From NCBI GenBank assembly GCA_963989385.1, contig OZ022503.1:70034123-70098122 (forward strand): a DNA stretch of 64,000 nucleotides, read 5' to 3'. This stretch comes from Ctena decussata. Taxonomy: Eukaryota; Mollusca; Bivalvia; Lucinida; Lucinidae. The notes below the pieces were generated by a model. It had not been told where the DNA came from and ran no database searches. It was given only the letters and a program-made list of their open reading frames with translations. This document shows positions 9,721 through 21,214 of the stretch, in pieces. The first letter of the stretch is position 1, and the number at the start of each line of letters is the position of its first letter. The position numbers were made by a program, and so were the translations under genes.

Positions 9721-10788
9721 CAGAAACATTGCAAATTTAAATTTCTCCATCACCGCATCATTTTAACAAGAGAGAGAAAAAACTATATGCTTCGTAACCT
9801 TCGTAACTGGAAACGTTGACAATCAGCTATATCCCCGGAGAAAATTTCTAGCAACGTTCCACGGATTCTTGTTAAATAAAATCATTAAGCTGACAGTGCT
9901 TGAATTTCAAAGTCATTAATGCAAGATTCCATTATGTGATACATGTAATTTGTTTTCTTAAAGAACAATCTGAGCATCGATTATAGTTCTTGGCCTCCGC
10001 ATTTTCAATCCTGCGGAACTCATCAAACGCAAAGTTTTTGGAATATAGGAAAGGACGTTGAGGACTTGATAGATCTGAAGTACAGATATATATCAGGGTA
10101 GTCTTTGGTGAAATTCTGTGCCATTTTGTATTAGTTTTGATTTCTCTTTAGCATATGTTGTGGTCTCTCTTTTTGTCACATCTCTGTATCCAATACTAGT
10201 ATTTAAAGAGACATTTTGGATTACATAACACCCTATTTACCAATTATTGGACTATGCATATTTGAGACATGGAATCAGCAGGTCCCCGAGAGAGACCAGC
10301 GAAGAGACTTCAGCACTGACAAAAATATCTTCTATGTAAAACATTTGAAAATGGTATGTATATTGCAGGTGATAATGAGGAGCCAATCGTCCCATCTAGA
10401 CTGAAATATGTGTATATATTTACATTTTCAGTGCAGAGCTCTCTGTTAACCCGATTAAGTGATGCGGGAGTCAATTTTGTTTACAAGTCAATAATTACAT
10501 TGTGTCACGCGCTTTAAAGTGACAGCTCATCTCACTAACTAGCACGTGAAATCTACAACATGCCATGTACTTGAATGGCTAGTAAACATTGAGTGACAGC
10601 TCGCTACGCCTACTTACACGTGAAATCTACAGCAGGAGGTGGAATTTACTGGTAGGCAGTGACAATGCAGCTGTTCCAAACTATTGCAAAATTCGACCGG
10701 TAATGTTTTTAAAACGATTCTTATATATGTATTTCTTATTTTTGTTTACCTTTTTATTGATCAAAAGCATCATTTAATAATATAAATA

Positions 10789-10946
10789 TAAGGAATGAAT
10801 GTTATTTTTTAAACGTTTACTGAAGTATAAACTACATCGGGTCACGAGCAAAGTTTACGTAAACCCCTTCGGGGTTCACTTACTTTGCTCGTGACCCGAT
10901 GTAGTTTATACTTCAGTAAACGATAAAAAATAGCATTCATTCCTTA
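10789..10946. mobile_element. MITE-3 copy 1, near-perfect palindrome
   Basis: This 158-bp element forms almost one hairpin: TAAGGAATGAATG at the left, CATTCATTCCTTA at the right, arms with AAGTATAAACTACATCGGGT, and ACCCCTTCGGGGTT at the tip. Unit 2 has no counterpart. A diverged relative lies at 21532-21660. Confidence 0.85.
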
Positions 10947-11567
10947 ATTAAGATTTTCACGGTGCCATGTAACCCGGCGCAAAAGTATAAATTACAAAGC
11001 AAGATTTATCTTGTGGTTGTTTTAATCAAATGTCAGAATGTAACAGGGCCTCATTACATTATAGTGGAAACACTATGGCTTCACTTCTCTAGGAGACACA
11101 CCAAGCACTTCCGATCTCTATAACATAATCGACCTAAATGTTTCAACATGTTTCAACAAAGTTTGACAAAGTCAAGCCAAACTGTCTGTCTTTTCTTCAA
11201 AACGGCACTTTTTTGTTGCAATACGTCTCCGTAGTCTACAGTGATGGATTTTACCGGGTCGCCACGTTTGTTTTGGAGCGTGATGATCTGCGGTATTCCC
11301 GGTATCTATGTTTCGGTATTTACTAGCTGTACATGACTTTGGCATAGTACACTACCGAATCTTATGATTTATATGTCAATTGCAAGTTCAGATATTAGTT
11401 TTCAATTTGAATGGATGATTTATATATTTTAGATAATCTTATTTAGTTTTATTACATCAAAAATACAGACATCTACATTTGTTTGTTCCAGCACAGCTGC
11501 AGGTAGGCGTGTTTTATCTAACCAAAAGTGAACCTGCTCAAGTAAATTCGATCAATAACACAGTATC

Positions 11568-12033
11568 CGAACGCACTGTACCATCTCTTCCTGTTTTCAT
11601 AGCGTTGAATCGCGAGTACAAAATTCGCTTATAACCAGTAGTCGGAAATCATTATGTTTTGAGATTTTAACCGGAATCTGCTGCGTCATTTATAATTCAG
11701 CTTCAAAAATGTAAGGAGGTAAGTTTAATAATTTGCTCTTCGGTCTTTTACTATATTGCCCTGTACAATGAAAACCTCATGGCCGTCACAGAAATTTTAT
11801 TCCGAACAGCTAATTTAACACGAGTTTGTGTCGTGCAAAACCTAGCTATTAGCCTGCTATCAAAACAAATCAACTGTAGATTGATAACGCCTTCCGTTTA
11901 TTTTAAAGATTTTTATAAAACATGTAAGAAAAGGCTCAGAATGGTTTTAGAATCATGCCAAGGGCGATTTGAATACTGTACCATTTACTATCCACCCATA
12001 CACGACATTGTACACTGCTCTTGGATACTGTGA
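11568..12033 (+). mobile_element. MITE-4 copy 1, right end degraded
   Basis: The left end has CACAGTATCCGAACGC and TTCATAGCGTTGAATCG, matching the termini of 14643-15314 and 30911-31583. The right end retains only GGATACTGTGA. The middle keeps a frame that includes CVVQNLAI, which is also seen in the other copies. Confidence 0.75.
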
Positions 12034-12351
12034 ATAAAGTATCAATATAAAGTTAATTTATGTAAATCAGTTCAGTGGATTTGGTGCCAAAGACGTGCAC
12101 CTTTAATGTGAAAACCGGTACATGGATGCTGGGAGTATCGTAGATTATCATGCAACCGGAAACGTTGTCAAGAACTTATTTTGAAGATCTCGGTCTCTCT
12201 TACTGCTGATGGTTACAGCTTCGCAAATCTGAATCGGAAATATACCGTTAATACAGAAAAAATGTTGTATCGTTGCATGATTCAGAGCAGTTTAATTATT
12301 TTCCAAAAACGCTTTGAAGTAACCTACCAAGTCCGCTTCCTGTTTTGTCTG

Positions 12352-12414
12352 TCAGTTGTAAGTAGATATATCACTCGCGCTCCGCGCTCGTGATATGATT
12401 TACTTTACAACTGA
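12352..12414. repeat. Hairpin
   Basis: TCAGTTGTAAGTAGATATATC pairs with GATATGATTTACTTTACAACTGA across a CGCGCTCCGCGCTCG tip. It is too short for an autonomous element and could be a small palindromic insertion. Confidence 0.7.
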
Positions 12415-12963
12415 CCTCCAAACAGTGAATTATTACTCAACAATTCACTGCTAGAGCTGATCTATTTCTTAATTGAAATAATATAGTTTGAAGAAAAAAT
12501 AAAATTGAAAGTTGTTAGCATTGCTCGATGCATGACCTTTACAGCAGTAGCGTAGTGGATCCCGGCTATGGGACAGGTTCTACAGGACTTAGTTTTAAAT
12601 AACTTGCACTGTTGCTATATCCCGCTATGTGTCAAAGCATTATTTGATCAGGCTTCTCTAGAAGGAGAGTTTAATCTTGCTTTACACTTATTTCTCATGT
12701 ATATATCAATCTCAATATTAAGGGTCATTGCGGAAATTTATCTGAACTTTAGCTTGGCTGAATCAATATGTTACGACAATTTTTCCTTTTCTTAAGCTTG
12801 GAATAGACGATTCAATTAAAAGATAGAAAGGTCCTCGGAGAAGGCGGTTTTATTTTGACATTGGTGGAACCAGACTTCATAAACAGATGACAATGTTTAA
12901 AATGAAAATAAAAAAGAAAACAAAAAGAAAAAAGAAATAGAAAATCACCTGATGATCTGATAT

Positions 12964-13187
12964 ATGAACAGCAACACCAGAAAACCAACAAAGTGGCATG
13001 TGCGCCCCGCAAAAACTCAGATCAGTCTGGGCATCCGCCCAGTTTGATCAGTCTATTAAGCTAGCTTAGATCCTTAGCTACCCATTAAGCGCACAGCGAA
13101 GACTCTGAACAGACTGGGTGTCTGTCCAGGCTGATTTGAGTCATCGCTGGGCACACATGCCACGTTTTTTTTTCTTGACGCGGCTCA
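12964..13187. mobile_element. MITE-2 copy 2, shared with unit 2
   Basis: This is a MITE-2 with CATGTGCGCCCCGC in the left arm and CGCTGGGCACACATG in the right arm. The downstream flank (CAAATATTTTCAAAAAATGA) matches the flank of 16851-17096 (TAAATATTTTCAAAAAATGA), and the upstream flanks also match. It therefore inserted before the duplication. Confidence 0.85.
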
Positions 13188-13259
13188 AATATTTTCAAAA
13201 AATGAACAGGTGAACGTCATCCTCTGGAGCGTCTTGAGCCGAGAGCTTCCCGATCGAGC

Positions 13260-14642
13260 TGCAACAAAGTATTATGAATTCAAACCAACATCCGTTGAAC
13301 AAATACTAGTACTTAATTAAAAAACATGGCATGACAAGATCCTGTTCTTTACGGAAGCATCTACGGACCACACAAAACAACTCAACCATGGCGACACTTT
13401 CACAACATTGCGGGGTCCATAGACGCTTCCGTACATTGCCCGTATCTGACCCGGATATTCATTGATAACTGATTCTGTAAGTTCCATCTTCAGTCCACCA
13501 GTAAAACAATTCTTTGAATAGATAATGTCCGCGAAAATATCATTCACATAAACTATTTAACTATTTGCTTCTTTTTTGTTAAATATGATTCTGATTTTTG
13601 GTGGAAAGCACCTACACTAAGGCTAGAGACATCGATTGTGTCAGACTCAGAAGTTTATGGATAAGCCAGAACCTGTAATTTCACTGTCCGCGATAATACG
13701 AGAAAAAATACAAATTACCAGTTATGAAAGAGTCTAGACAATACATTCATGCACCCCGGTGACTGCGTCCGTAATATATAAGATGTTTTATTCATTATGA
13801 TTATTTGAACTCAGTTTGAGAGACTGATTAGCTAGAAAATATGTCAAAACTGGTACTCGTATTAACTAAAGTTTACAAAAGGCTTTAGAATCCGCCTCGT
13901 CTGATCAATAGATGACAGTTCTCAGACAGTTTTCATGTTGCAGTTTCTATCAGTCTATGTCTGTTATTTCAAACGTGATATTTTGTTACTCTTTGTTCGG
14001 TTTACGCTGTTTTTCGATGTCTTGCACAAATTGAGCTCTGCTATTTTGGTAATTCGTGGGTAACTTCCGGTTCTATTTTCATAATTGGAATTTTTCGCTG
14101 TCTCGCACAAATTGAACTCTGCAATTTTGGCAATTTTGGGTAACTTCCGGTTCTATTTTCATAATTTATGTGTTATGTCTTTGACAGATAAGTCTGAATA
14201 CAGCAAAATGTTATTGATCCCAAAGTCCGCAACAATGTCACTGATAGTTGAAATAAAAACGCTTCTCATATTATAAGATGCAGTATCTTACACAAGAAAG
14301 AATTTCGTCAGTCTGTCAATATAAATACTTCCACTGTGCGTGCAGCTGTCTGTCAGTCTGTCAATGAAAACCTGACTGAAAGCCTTGCAGCAGAAAAAAA
14401 AACAAGTTATTTCGTAAAGTGTTCAGCAATGGTTTGTTCTAATAGCTTGTGACATAACCATTGAAGGGGTTTCTTTGCGGCAATTGCTCGGGATGTGTAT
14501 ATATGTACTCGTCTTATAACAGTGCCTACAATAGTTGCCTTTTAAAATGTCAATTTCTTTAGTTTGTAAGCATTTAATTGTTCTATGTCCAATTGTTTAT
14601 TATGTATAAATATGTAAACGCCGATTATAGTTAATGCACATA
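13260..14642. repeat. Block X, copy 1 (non-coding)
   Basis: Marked by TACGGAAGC, CCATGGCGACACTTTCACAA, CATAAACTATTTAACTATTT and CGCGATAATACGAGA. Copies are at 25687-28150 (interrupted) and 34360-35260 (more diverged). An inverted pair, GGAAGCATCTACGGACC and GGTCCATAGACGCTTCC, lies at 13355-13432. A ~78-bp segment is tandemly duplicated at 14008-14165 in this copy only. No protein family is recognised. Confidence 0.7.
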
Positions 14643-15314
14643 TCACAGTATCCGAACTACATGTACAATCTCTTCCGGTTTTCATAGCGTTGAATCAAGA
14701 GTATAAACATTCGCTTATAACCAGTAGTCGGAAATCATTATGTTTTGAGATTTTATCCGGAATCTGCTGCGTCATTTATAGCTATTCAGCTTCGAAAATG
14801 TAAAGAGGTTTAATATAATTTGCTCTTCGGTCTTTTACTTTATTACCCTGTACAATGTCGTGTATGGGTGGGTAGTAATTGGTACAGTATTCAAATCGCC
14901 CTTGGCATGATTCTTAAACCATTTTGAGCATTTTCTTACATGTTTTATAAAAAAAACCTTTAGAACAAACGGAAGGCGTTATCAATCTACAGTTTGTTAG
15001 TTTTGATAAAAGAATGATAGCTAAGTTTTGCACGACACAATCTCGTGTTAAATTAAGCTGTTCGGGAAAAAAAATCTGCGACGGCAAGGAGTTTTTCATT
15101 GTACAGGGCAATAAAGTAAAAGACCGAAGAGAAAATTATATTAAACTTACTTCTTTACATTTTCGAAGCTGAATAACTATAAATGACGCAGTAGATTCCG
15201 GATAAAAACTCAAAACATAATGATTTCCGGCCACTGGTTATAAGCGAATTTTGTACTCTCGATTCAACGCTATGAAAACCGGAAGAGATGGTACAGTGCG
15301 TTCGGATACTGTGA
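14643..15314. mobile_element. MITE-4 copy 2, full length with long TIRs and TA target
   Basis: The element is bounded by TA (14641-14642, 15315-15316). It starts TCACAGTATCCGAAC and ends with the near-complement GTTCGGATACTGTGA. Inverted similarity extends roughly 190 bp inward (TTCATAGCGTTGAATC, CATAATGATTTCCGG, GCTCTTCGGTCTTTTACTTT). The interior carries a short frame with CVVQNLAI on the minus strand. A TA target suggests a Tc1/mariner-like mobiliser, but no transposase is visible. Confidence 0.82.
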
Positions 15315-15914
15315 TATGCTTCGAAACTGCTTTTCTGGAAAACGGGCATTGCGATACTCCCCTGAACAAATTTTCTGGAGCCTATTGCTCCAAGCACCGT
15401 TAGCTAACCGAATTTTTTGCTCAAGGATTCCCTAATTCTTATTATGGACACAAAATCAGGTGCGCTTATGTTTTTTTTTTTGCTAAAAATGATAGAATTT
15501 TTTTGCACTGATAAAGTTTCACCCAGCCTTGTCGTCTTGTTAAATAAAATCAACAGTGCTTGCAATTTCAAAGTCATTAATGCAAGATTCCAGTATGTGA
15601 TACATGTAATTTGTTTTCCTAAAAAGAACAATCTAAGCATCGATTATAGTTCTTAGCCTCCACATTTCCAATCCTGCAGAACTCATCAAACGCAACGATT
15701 TTGGAATACAGGAAAGAACAGTAACCACTCGATATATATCTCAACTACAGATACTTATCAGGATAGTTTTTTGTAAAAATTCGGGGCCATTTTGTATCAT
15801 AGGTGTTTTGTTTTTCTCTTTAGCATATGTCATGGTCTCTCTTCATTGTAACATCTCTTATAGCCAATATTTAAAGAGTCTTTTTGGATTACATAACACC
15901 CTACCGATCATTTA

Positions 15915-16143
15915 CTATGGTGTACCAAATGGGTCAAAAGCGACGGTGCCGTTCGAACGCTATTTTTTTACCGTTCGAACGCTAAATTCTATCGTTCGAA
16001 CGCTATTTTTTACCGTTCGAACGCTAAATTTTACCGTTCGAACGGTAAAAAATAGCGTTCGAACGGTAAAATTTAGCGTTCGAACGGTAAAAAAATAGCG
16101 TTCGAACGGTACCGTCGCTTTTGGCCCATTTGGTACACCATAG
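15915..16143. mobile_element. Palindromic element with eight phased GTTCGAAC boxes
   Basis: This 229-bp near-perfect palindrome is centred at 16029. The ends are CTATGGTGTACCAAATGGG and CCCATTTGGTACACCATAG. The interior has eight copies of the self-complementary octamer GTTCGAAC, starting at 15951, 15973, 15994, 16015, 16036, 16057, 16078 and 16100 (spacing 22, 21, 21, 21, 21, 21, 22). It sits in block Y of unit 2. The corresponding site in unit 1 (about 10236-10252) lacks it, so it inserted after the duplication. Confidence 0.9.
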
Positions 16144-16377
16144 GAATATGCATATTGGAGATATGGAATCAGCAGAGGTCCTAAAGAGAACAGTTAGAGC
16201 GCAAGGATAAAGATAAAACTTCTATGTAGATTAGATAAAAGATATCTTTATCTGCTTTGGTTCAGACAAGAAAGTTTTATTGTTTTCCAACAACACTTTT
16301 ATAGCTCTAGGTATGATTTGAAATGATAAAGTTTTGAGAAAAGTCTATTAAGTTTGAGCATTGCTCGATACATGACC

Positions 16378-16443
16378 CCTTCGTGAGAAGCATAGGGGAT
16401 CCCGGCTAAGGATAAGCCGGGATCCCCTATGTTACTCACGAAA
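16378..16443. repeat. Hairpin unique to unit 2
   Basis: TTCGTGAG, CATAGGGGATCCCGGCT and the inverted AGCCGGGATCCCCTATG, CTCACGAA form a stem with a short AAGGATA loop. Unit 1 (12545-12575) has only one arm (GTAGTGGATCCCGGCTATGG). Confidence 0.8.
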
Positions 16444-16850
16444 AGGCCCTTCAGGACTACGTTTTGAATAACTCACACTGAGGCTATATCCGGTTATGTG
16501 TCAAACCACTGTTTGAGGAAGGATAAACAGTGCAGATACTGATCAGGTTTCGCACGAAGGAGAAGTCAAATCTTTGTTTACACTGATTGCTAGTGTATAT
16601 CAATTTCAATATTAAGGGTCATGGCGGAAATTTATCCGAACTTTACCTTGGCTGAATCAGTATGTTACGATGATTTTTTTTCTTTTCTTAAGCTCGAAAT
16701 AGACGATTCAGTTAAAAGATAGCAAAGTCCTCGGAGAACACGGTTTTTATCTGGCATTTACTGGGACCAGACTTCATAAACAGACGAAAATGTTGAAAAA
16801 GAAAAAAAAAAGGAAATTCAGAAATAATCTGATTGCGAGAAGATAACAAA

Positions 16851-17096
16851 TGAGCTACGACACGAGAAAATCAACAAAGTGGCATGAGCGCCCCGCAAAA
16901 ACTCAGATCAGCCTGGGCATCCACCAAGTCTGATCAGAGTCTTCACTGTCCGCATAAAGCCAGCTTGAATCCTTAGCTACCCATTAAACGCACAGCGAAG
17001 ACTCGGATCAAACTGGGCGGTGGCTCAGGCTGATCTGAGTCATCGCTGGGCGTACATGTTACTTTCTTGTTGTTGTTTTTCCCTGACGCGGCTTAA
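16851..17096. mobile_element. MITE-2 copy 3, paralogue of 12964-13187
   Basis: It has the same family structure and flanks as the unit 1 copy, and shares its GCGCCCCGCAAAAACTCAGA variant. The 3' end has a TTGTTGTTGTTTTTCCC expansion. Confidence 0.85.
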
Positions 17097-17299
17097 ATAT
17101 TTTCAAAAAATGATTAAGTGGATATAATCTATTCTTTACACAGAACATCAGAGCGTCTTGAGTCGAGAGCTTCAAGAGCGAGCTGCAGCAAAGTATTATG
17201 ACTTCAAACCAACATCAGTTGAGCAAATACTGGACTAGTACAACTAAGGCGACTAAGACTAAAGACTAAACGCTATGCCAAAACTATCGATGGCGGATT

Positions 17300-17702
17300 G
17301 TCTGACAAGTTTGCGAAAACGAAATTCCCGACTTCAGAAACCTTTGGTGGCATATTTAAGGTCTCTAAGTTCGTGAACAAAGTTTTCCAGTTTCTTTCTT
17401 GAATAGTAATCAAATAATAAATCATAATCCCTTCTTTTCAAATAAAGCAAAAAAGGAAAACGAGCTAGATCCGCCACGCTTTGTTATTTATTTAACCGTG
17501 TCCAATCACGTGTATTTCACCGTTGCGCATAGTTGTACATCTTTACTAAAATGAGTTGTTGTTATTCATTTGTGTGATTGACATTTGGGTTGAAAATGGC
17601 TGAACAAGCCAGTGGAACAAGCATGAGTAGGATGAAAATTCGAGTGGAAACCTCCTCCGAGGGCGAGAAAGCCTTGGAGTGTTTTCTACCTCTAGTGGGT
17701 TG
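17300..17702. other. Non-coding stretch inside the 8.45-kb insertion
   Basis: No gene or named repeat recognised. Confidence 0.35.
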
Positions 17703-17946
17703 ACTGGGCGGTCGGGTCGGGCGATGGTGATGGGTAGCTTTCAGTACTGGTGCGTCCTACTTATTTGGATTATTTTGGGGCAAGGACCGGCAGTGCTTGC
17801 TATCTTGCAGTAGATACGGGAAGGGTTGTTTGGATTTTTTTTCTCATCTGTCCTTTCTCCTTTCTCGCCTATTCTCTGGGAGACGGCTCGATATAGACTG
17901 AAATACTTTCTCAAAGGGCCGTGAAAACCTAAACGACCAAACAACT
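17703..17946 (+). mobile_element. SINE-B copy 2
   Basis: GGGCGATGGTGATGGGTAGC, GCGTCCTACTTATTTGGAT and GGCAAGGACCGGCAGTGCTT are followed by a pyrimidine-rich part and the GATATAGACTGAAATAC, CTCAAAGGGCCGTGAAAACC module. Confidence 0.8.
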
Positions 17947-18879
17947 AATTACCTCCCGCTGTCATTGTCGTAAACAAAGAAATATTTTTTTTAAAAAATC
18001 CTACAACTACATATAGTACCCTGGTGCAATGGTATGAGAGTCGGACCTGTATATGGGCTCCGGCTGAAAGCAAATATTTTTAAACATCTTAATTAACGCG
18101 TTACAGCTCTTTATTTTCCTTCTCTCTCCTCCTCCCCACCCCCCCCCCCCCCCAAAAAAAAAAAAAGAAAAAAAGCAAAACGAAATTATCAATGGAATGG
18201 TTTCATTAGTTTTCATCACCTCCAGAGCCTTCAATTTTTCTCATTGTTTTGCAAAATTTCGTAGCATGCGGGGCAAATCGGATATTTTGCCAATTCTAGT
18301 AAGCTCCTAACAGTGTAGAGCCTATATAAATATACTGCGATAGTGACCTAGCATACACATTTTTCCCCAATGCCTCCAACAACGGGTCCTTCCCAGCGGC
18401 TCCGCGGAACGAATCCATAATAGAACCGTCTGGGTGCCCGAGACCGTCTGTCATCTGTGTCAAATTCAAAGATAGTGTGCACGTTGTTCCTGGGATCGGT
18501 ATCCGACCTAGCCGCCCCAAAACGTGCCTGAGTACGATTGATTGATTGGGGCCTCGGTTTAAATTATTATCTGGAATAGAAGAAGAGCGAAACGTCGAAA
18601 TTTATGACAAGAACGCTCATACGAACGGCTAAGCAATGCTTTGTGTAAAGCGCTCAATAGACTTACAAGACCAGCACCACTATCCGAGGTATAGGTCCAA
18701 ATGCAACATAATTGCATGTAAAACACTTCGAAGAAAGCTTCAGAATAGAATAGAATGACGACATTAGGAGAATAAGTTGCAGAGTTCTAGATGCGAGTGG
18801 GCAATGGGTGACAAGTTTGTCAGATCTGCTAATAAACCCCTCATCCGAACCGCCTCAACGAGGCTGGATGAGGGACCAC
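17947..18879. other. Non-coding stretch with homopolymer runs
   Basis: A C run followed by an A run lies at 18138-18173. No gene is supported; the 18.3-18.6 kb part is less AT-rich but has no recognisable product. Confidence 0.4.
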
Positions 18880-19552
18880 AAGCCTGTCAGTTCATCTGCC
18901 GTCACACTGTGTCTGGGCAGGCTTAGACATATATACTAAGCGGTTAACCTGGTTACCAATTCTGAGTGCACATACTTCCGCCAGTAACAGACAACTACCC
19001 TTGCCGGCAGCCCGCTAGCGCAGTCGGCAGCGCGTCAGACTGCAGGTCAAGGGGTCCTGAGATCGATTCCCAGACAGGCCACATAACGCTCGTGGAGACT
19101 GATCATGAAATATTTTCTACGGTCATTCATTCCCTTCTGCTGATTCAAGAAGGGCAGTTGTCATTTACTGGCGAAAGTATGTGAACTAAGTACTGGTTAA
19201 ACGTTTAGGAGATCTAATTAAAATCTTAAAGAGCTTCTTCGAGAGCAGAGAACACATTCGAAAGAAGGAACATGGGCCATACCATGGAACAGTGTCATGG
19301 AACAGTTGGAGTAGGTTAACTGACCGCCTAGACATGACCTTAGCTGTTTACTTGGCCGTAAATGCTCAACAAAACAAACAAACTCACAACTGCCCTTAAG
19401 TCAGCGAAAGGGAGAGAATGAGCGTAGAACATATTTCATGACCAATCTTCACGACTGTTCAGGGGCCAGGCTTTGGAATCGAACTCGCGACCGCTTGATC
19501 TGCAGACCGACGTGCTGCCGACTGCGCTAGACGGCTCGGTAGGACACATGTC
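18880..19552. mobile_element. Cluster of three SINE-D copies
   Basis: Part 1 (18880-19002, minus) is a tail without a head, with GGGCAGGCTTAGAC and CTAAGCGGTTAACC. Part 2 (19003-19384, plus) is complete, with the tRNA-like head CCGCTAGCGCAGTCGGCAGC and B box GAGATCGATTCCC, ending in GGTTAACTGACCGCCTAGAC and AACAAAACAAACAAAC. Part 3 (19385-19552, minus) is a head with a short body, starting GAGCCGTCTAGCGCAGTCGG. The heads are tRNA-derived, as in 5316-5585. Confidence 0.8.
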
Positions 19553-19599
19553 AAATTCTGAGGGTACCAAACTCTCTGCATAGGGTAAAGGTGATTTCT

Positions 19600-20075
19600 A
19601 GAATCTCCACATGTAACGCCTTTCGTGCCTGAACTGGTCCTCCATGTGTGAACGAGACCTTGGCGTGTAAATGGGCGGTTCATCAATGAAAACAACGAAA
19701 ACAACAACAACAACAAAAAAAAACAGGTAATGTGAATTGAATCTCCTCCAGTGACTGGGTCCTCCATGGTCGGAAAGGATTCACCACGAGTGAACGAAAC
19801 CGTTATAGGTGAACCAAACAAGAAGATGTAAACTTGATCTGCACGTGTGAACATGTATTCTACGTCTGACAGGGCCTCCATGTATGAACATTTCTGCTTG
19901 TTAGAATGGCTTCTCCAGGTGTGGACGAGATACCCACCTATAAACGGGACGGGACGTCTGAACGAGATAGGTACATATGTACGTATGAACGGGACACCCA
20001 CCAGTGAAAAGGTGCTGCACGCTAGATGGAGACCTTCGCGGGTCCTGTATTTTTCAAAGATCCAGCACGTAAAAC
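19600..20075. repeat. Degenerate short repeats around GTGAACGAGACC
   Basis: Words such as CCTCCATGTGTGAACGAGAC, GAGTGAACGAAACC, TCTGAACGAGATAG and TATGAACGGGACACCCACC recur every ~20-40 bp. A 207-codon minus-strand frame across this region and the SINE head is a by-product. Confidence 0.6.
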
Positions 20076-20528
20076 GGGACATGCAGTCTGATTATCCAAG
20101 TATGCAAGGTTTTTTGCCTCCCTTTTCAACGAGAGTCAAGTGTTAAACAGAATAACTTGCCCCCCCCCCTCTCCCCCCCCCACGTGCAGAAAAGTTCTTT
20201 CCTTTAAGCGCAGACCCCATTTTAATGGAATTTATCTTCCAGGAAAGCAAATAGGAAGTCACTAACATTGTTGTTGTTCCCCTTTTTAAAAATGGCGGAA
20301 AAACATCAACGTGTACTCTTTTACCTACATATTTTTTTCAGGTGACCTTTAGCCTTTCTTACTTATTGTTGAGGATTGGGGAAATGTTGAGTACAAGTTC
20401 TAAACATAATTCACACTGAGGTTCAAACTTTCCACGCGTCTCGTATTGTTACAAAAAGTCCAGGCTTCCACTCGTCTCTGTAGGCCTCGTTTTAATTTAG
20501 CCATATACCTAAATCTTGGGCCACTGCT
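20076..20528. other. Non-coding stretch
   Basis: C-rich run at 20160-20181; nothing else recognised. Confidence 0.35.
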
Positions 20529-20713
20529 CACACCGGGTAGGCGGCAATCGAAAACGCTCTTAACAATCGCTTAACGCGGGTCAAAAACCGTTAGAAACAG
20601 CGTTTTCGATTGCAAATTGGGGACAATTTGCAATCGAAAACGCTGTTTCTAATGGTTTTTGACCCGTGTTTGTCGACTGCATGAGCGTTTTCGATTGCCT
20701 CCTACCCGGTGTG
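20529..20713. mobile_element. Palindromic MITE (CACACCGGGTAGG ends)
   Basis: A 13-bp perfect terminal inverted repeat (CACACCGGGTAGG) is followed in both arms by GGCAATCGAAAACGCT. The centre is a second hairpin with AATCGAAAACGCTGTTTCTA around a GGGAC tip. The 185-bp element is non-coding. Only one copy is seen here. Confidence 0.85.
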
Positions 20714-21072
20714 CTGCTGGTGTAATATTCAAATTTGAACCTGTTGAAAAAATGACCCAACTGGCCACTTTTCAATGTTGAATATCGACCCATAGAGCAT
20801 TTTTCAGTGTTGAAAATTGACCTGGGTCAAGTTTCAACATTGAGAATTGACGCGTGGGGTCATGTTTTCACGGGGTCAAAATTTAATGTTATCCGGCTCA
20901 AGAACCTCGGGGCGAATACCCCATCATTTAAAATTTACATTGTAGTATACAAATCAGTTTTCCCGATTCAATATGATTTATATTTGATGTGACGCAAAGG
21001 ATGTAAATTTTTATCAGGTTTGGCAACGTCGAAATCTACAGTCACCTTGGACGCTTCAATGGATATATATAT
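20714..21072. other. Short GTTGAAAATTGACC-type repeats, otherwise non-coding
   Basis: Between 20735 and 20885 related words recur in both orientations (TTCAATGTTGAATATCGACC, CAGTGTTGAAAATTGACC, CAACATTGAGAATTGACG). Nothing is recognised after that. Confidence 0.5.
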
Positions 21073-21214
21073 AGCCGTTCACTATTCTAAACAGTGAGTT
21101 TAGTCTTTAGTCAATAGCCGATAGCAGCATTAGTTGTACTAGACTAGTTTAAATAAGCTCAAACTATCGACTATCCGACTATACTAAAAACTATCGGTGA
21201 ACACTGTTCGTAAT
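21073..21214. repeat. Short element matching the ends of the 8.45-kb insertion, joined inside-out
   Basis: GTTTAGTCTTTAGTC and TTAGTTGTACTAG (complement of the insertion's left end) run straight into ACTAGTTTAAATAAG and CTATCGACTATCC (complement of its right end). The outer borders are GTTCACTATTC and GGTGAACACTG. It may be a short MITE of the same family or a copy of an end-to-end junction. Confidence 0.55.

Larger units (their letters stand above)
9862..15536. repeat. Segmental duplication, unit 1 (blocks Y-Z-MITE-X)
   Basis: Unit 1 contains block Y (9862-10420), block Z (about 12480-12960), a MITE-2 (12964-13187) and block X (13260-14642). The same order recurs in unit 2: Y 15320-16300, Z 16360-16850, MITE-2 16851-17096, X from 17130, resumed at 25687. 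Shared words include ACAGTGCTTG, CAAAGTCATTAATGCAAGAT, GATACATGTAATTTGTTTTC in Y and GACGATTCA, TTAAAAGATAG in Z. Copies are diverged, so the duplication is old. No gene is recognised in it. Confidence 0.8.
15537..17231. repeat. Segmental duplication, unit 2 (left part)
   Basis: Y, Z, MITE-2 and the first ~100 bp of X run in the same order as unit 1. Homology stops at 17231, where an 8.45-kb insertion begins, and resumes at 25687 (ACTAGTACTTTATT, against ACTAGTACTTAATT in unit 1). Confidence 0.8.

Noticed and set aside
13317..13547. Conserved 76-codon frame in block X (also 25699-25929, minus)
   Set aside because: Both copies are open at equal length, but the start is GTG, the middle is shifted by compensating indels, and no family is recognised; chance is likely.
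15808..16098. 96-codon frame with a seven-residue repeat
   Set aside because: The repeat is only the translation of the 21-bp-spaced GTTCGAAC palindrome.
19459..20082. 207-codon minus-strand open frame
   Set aside because: It runs through a degenerate short-repeat region and ends in a SINE tRNA-like head; there is no domain and the start is unsupported.
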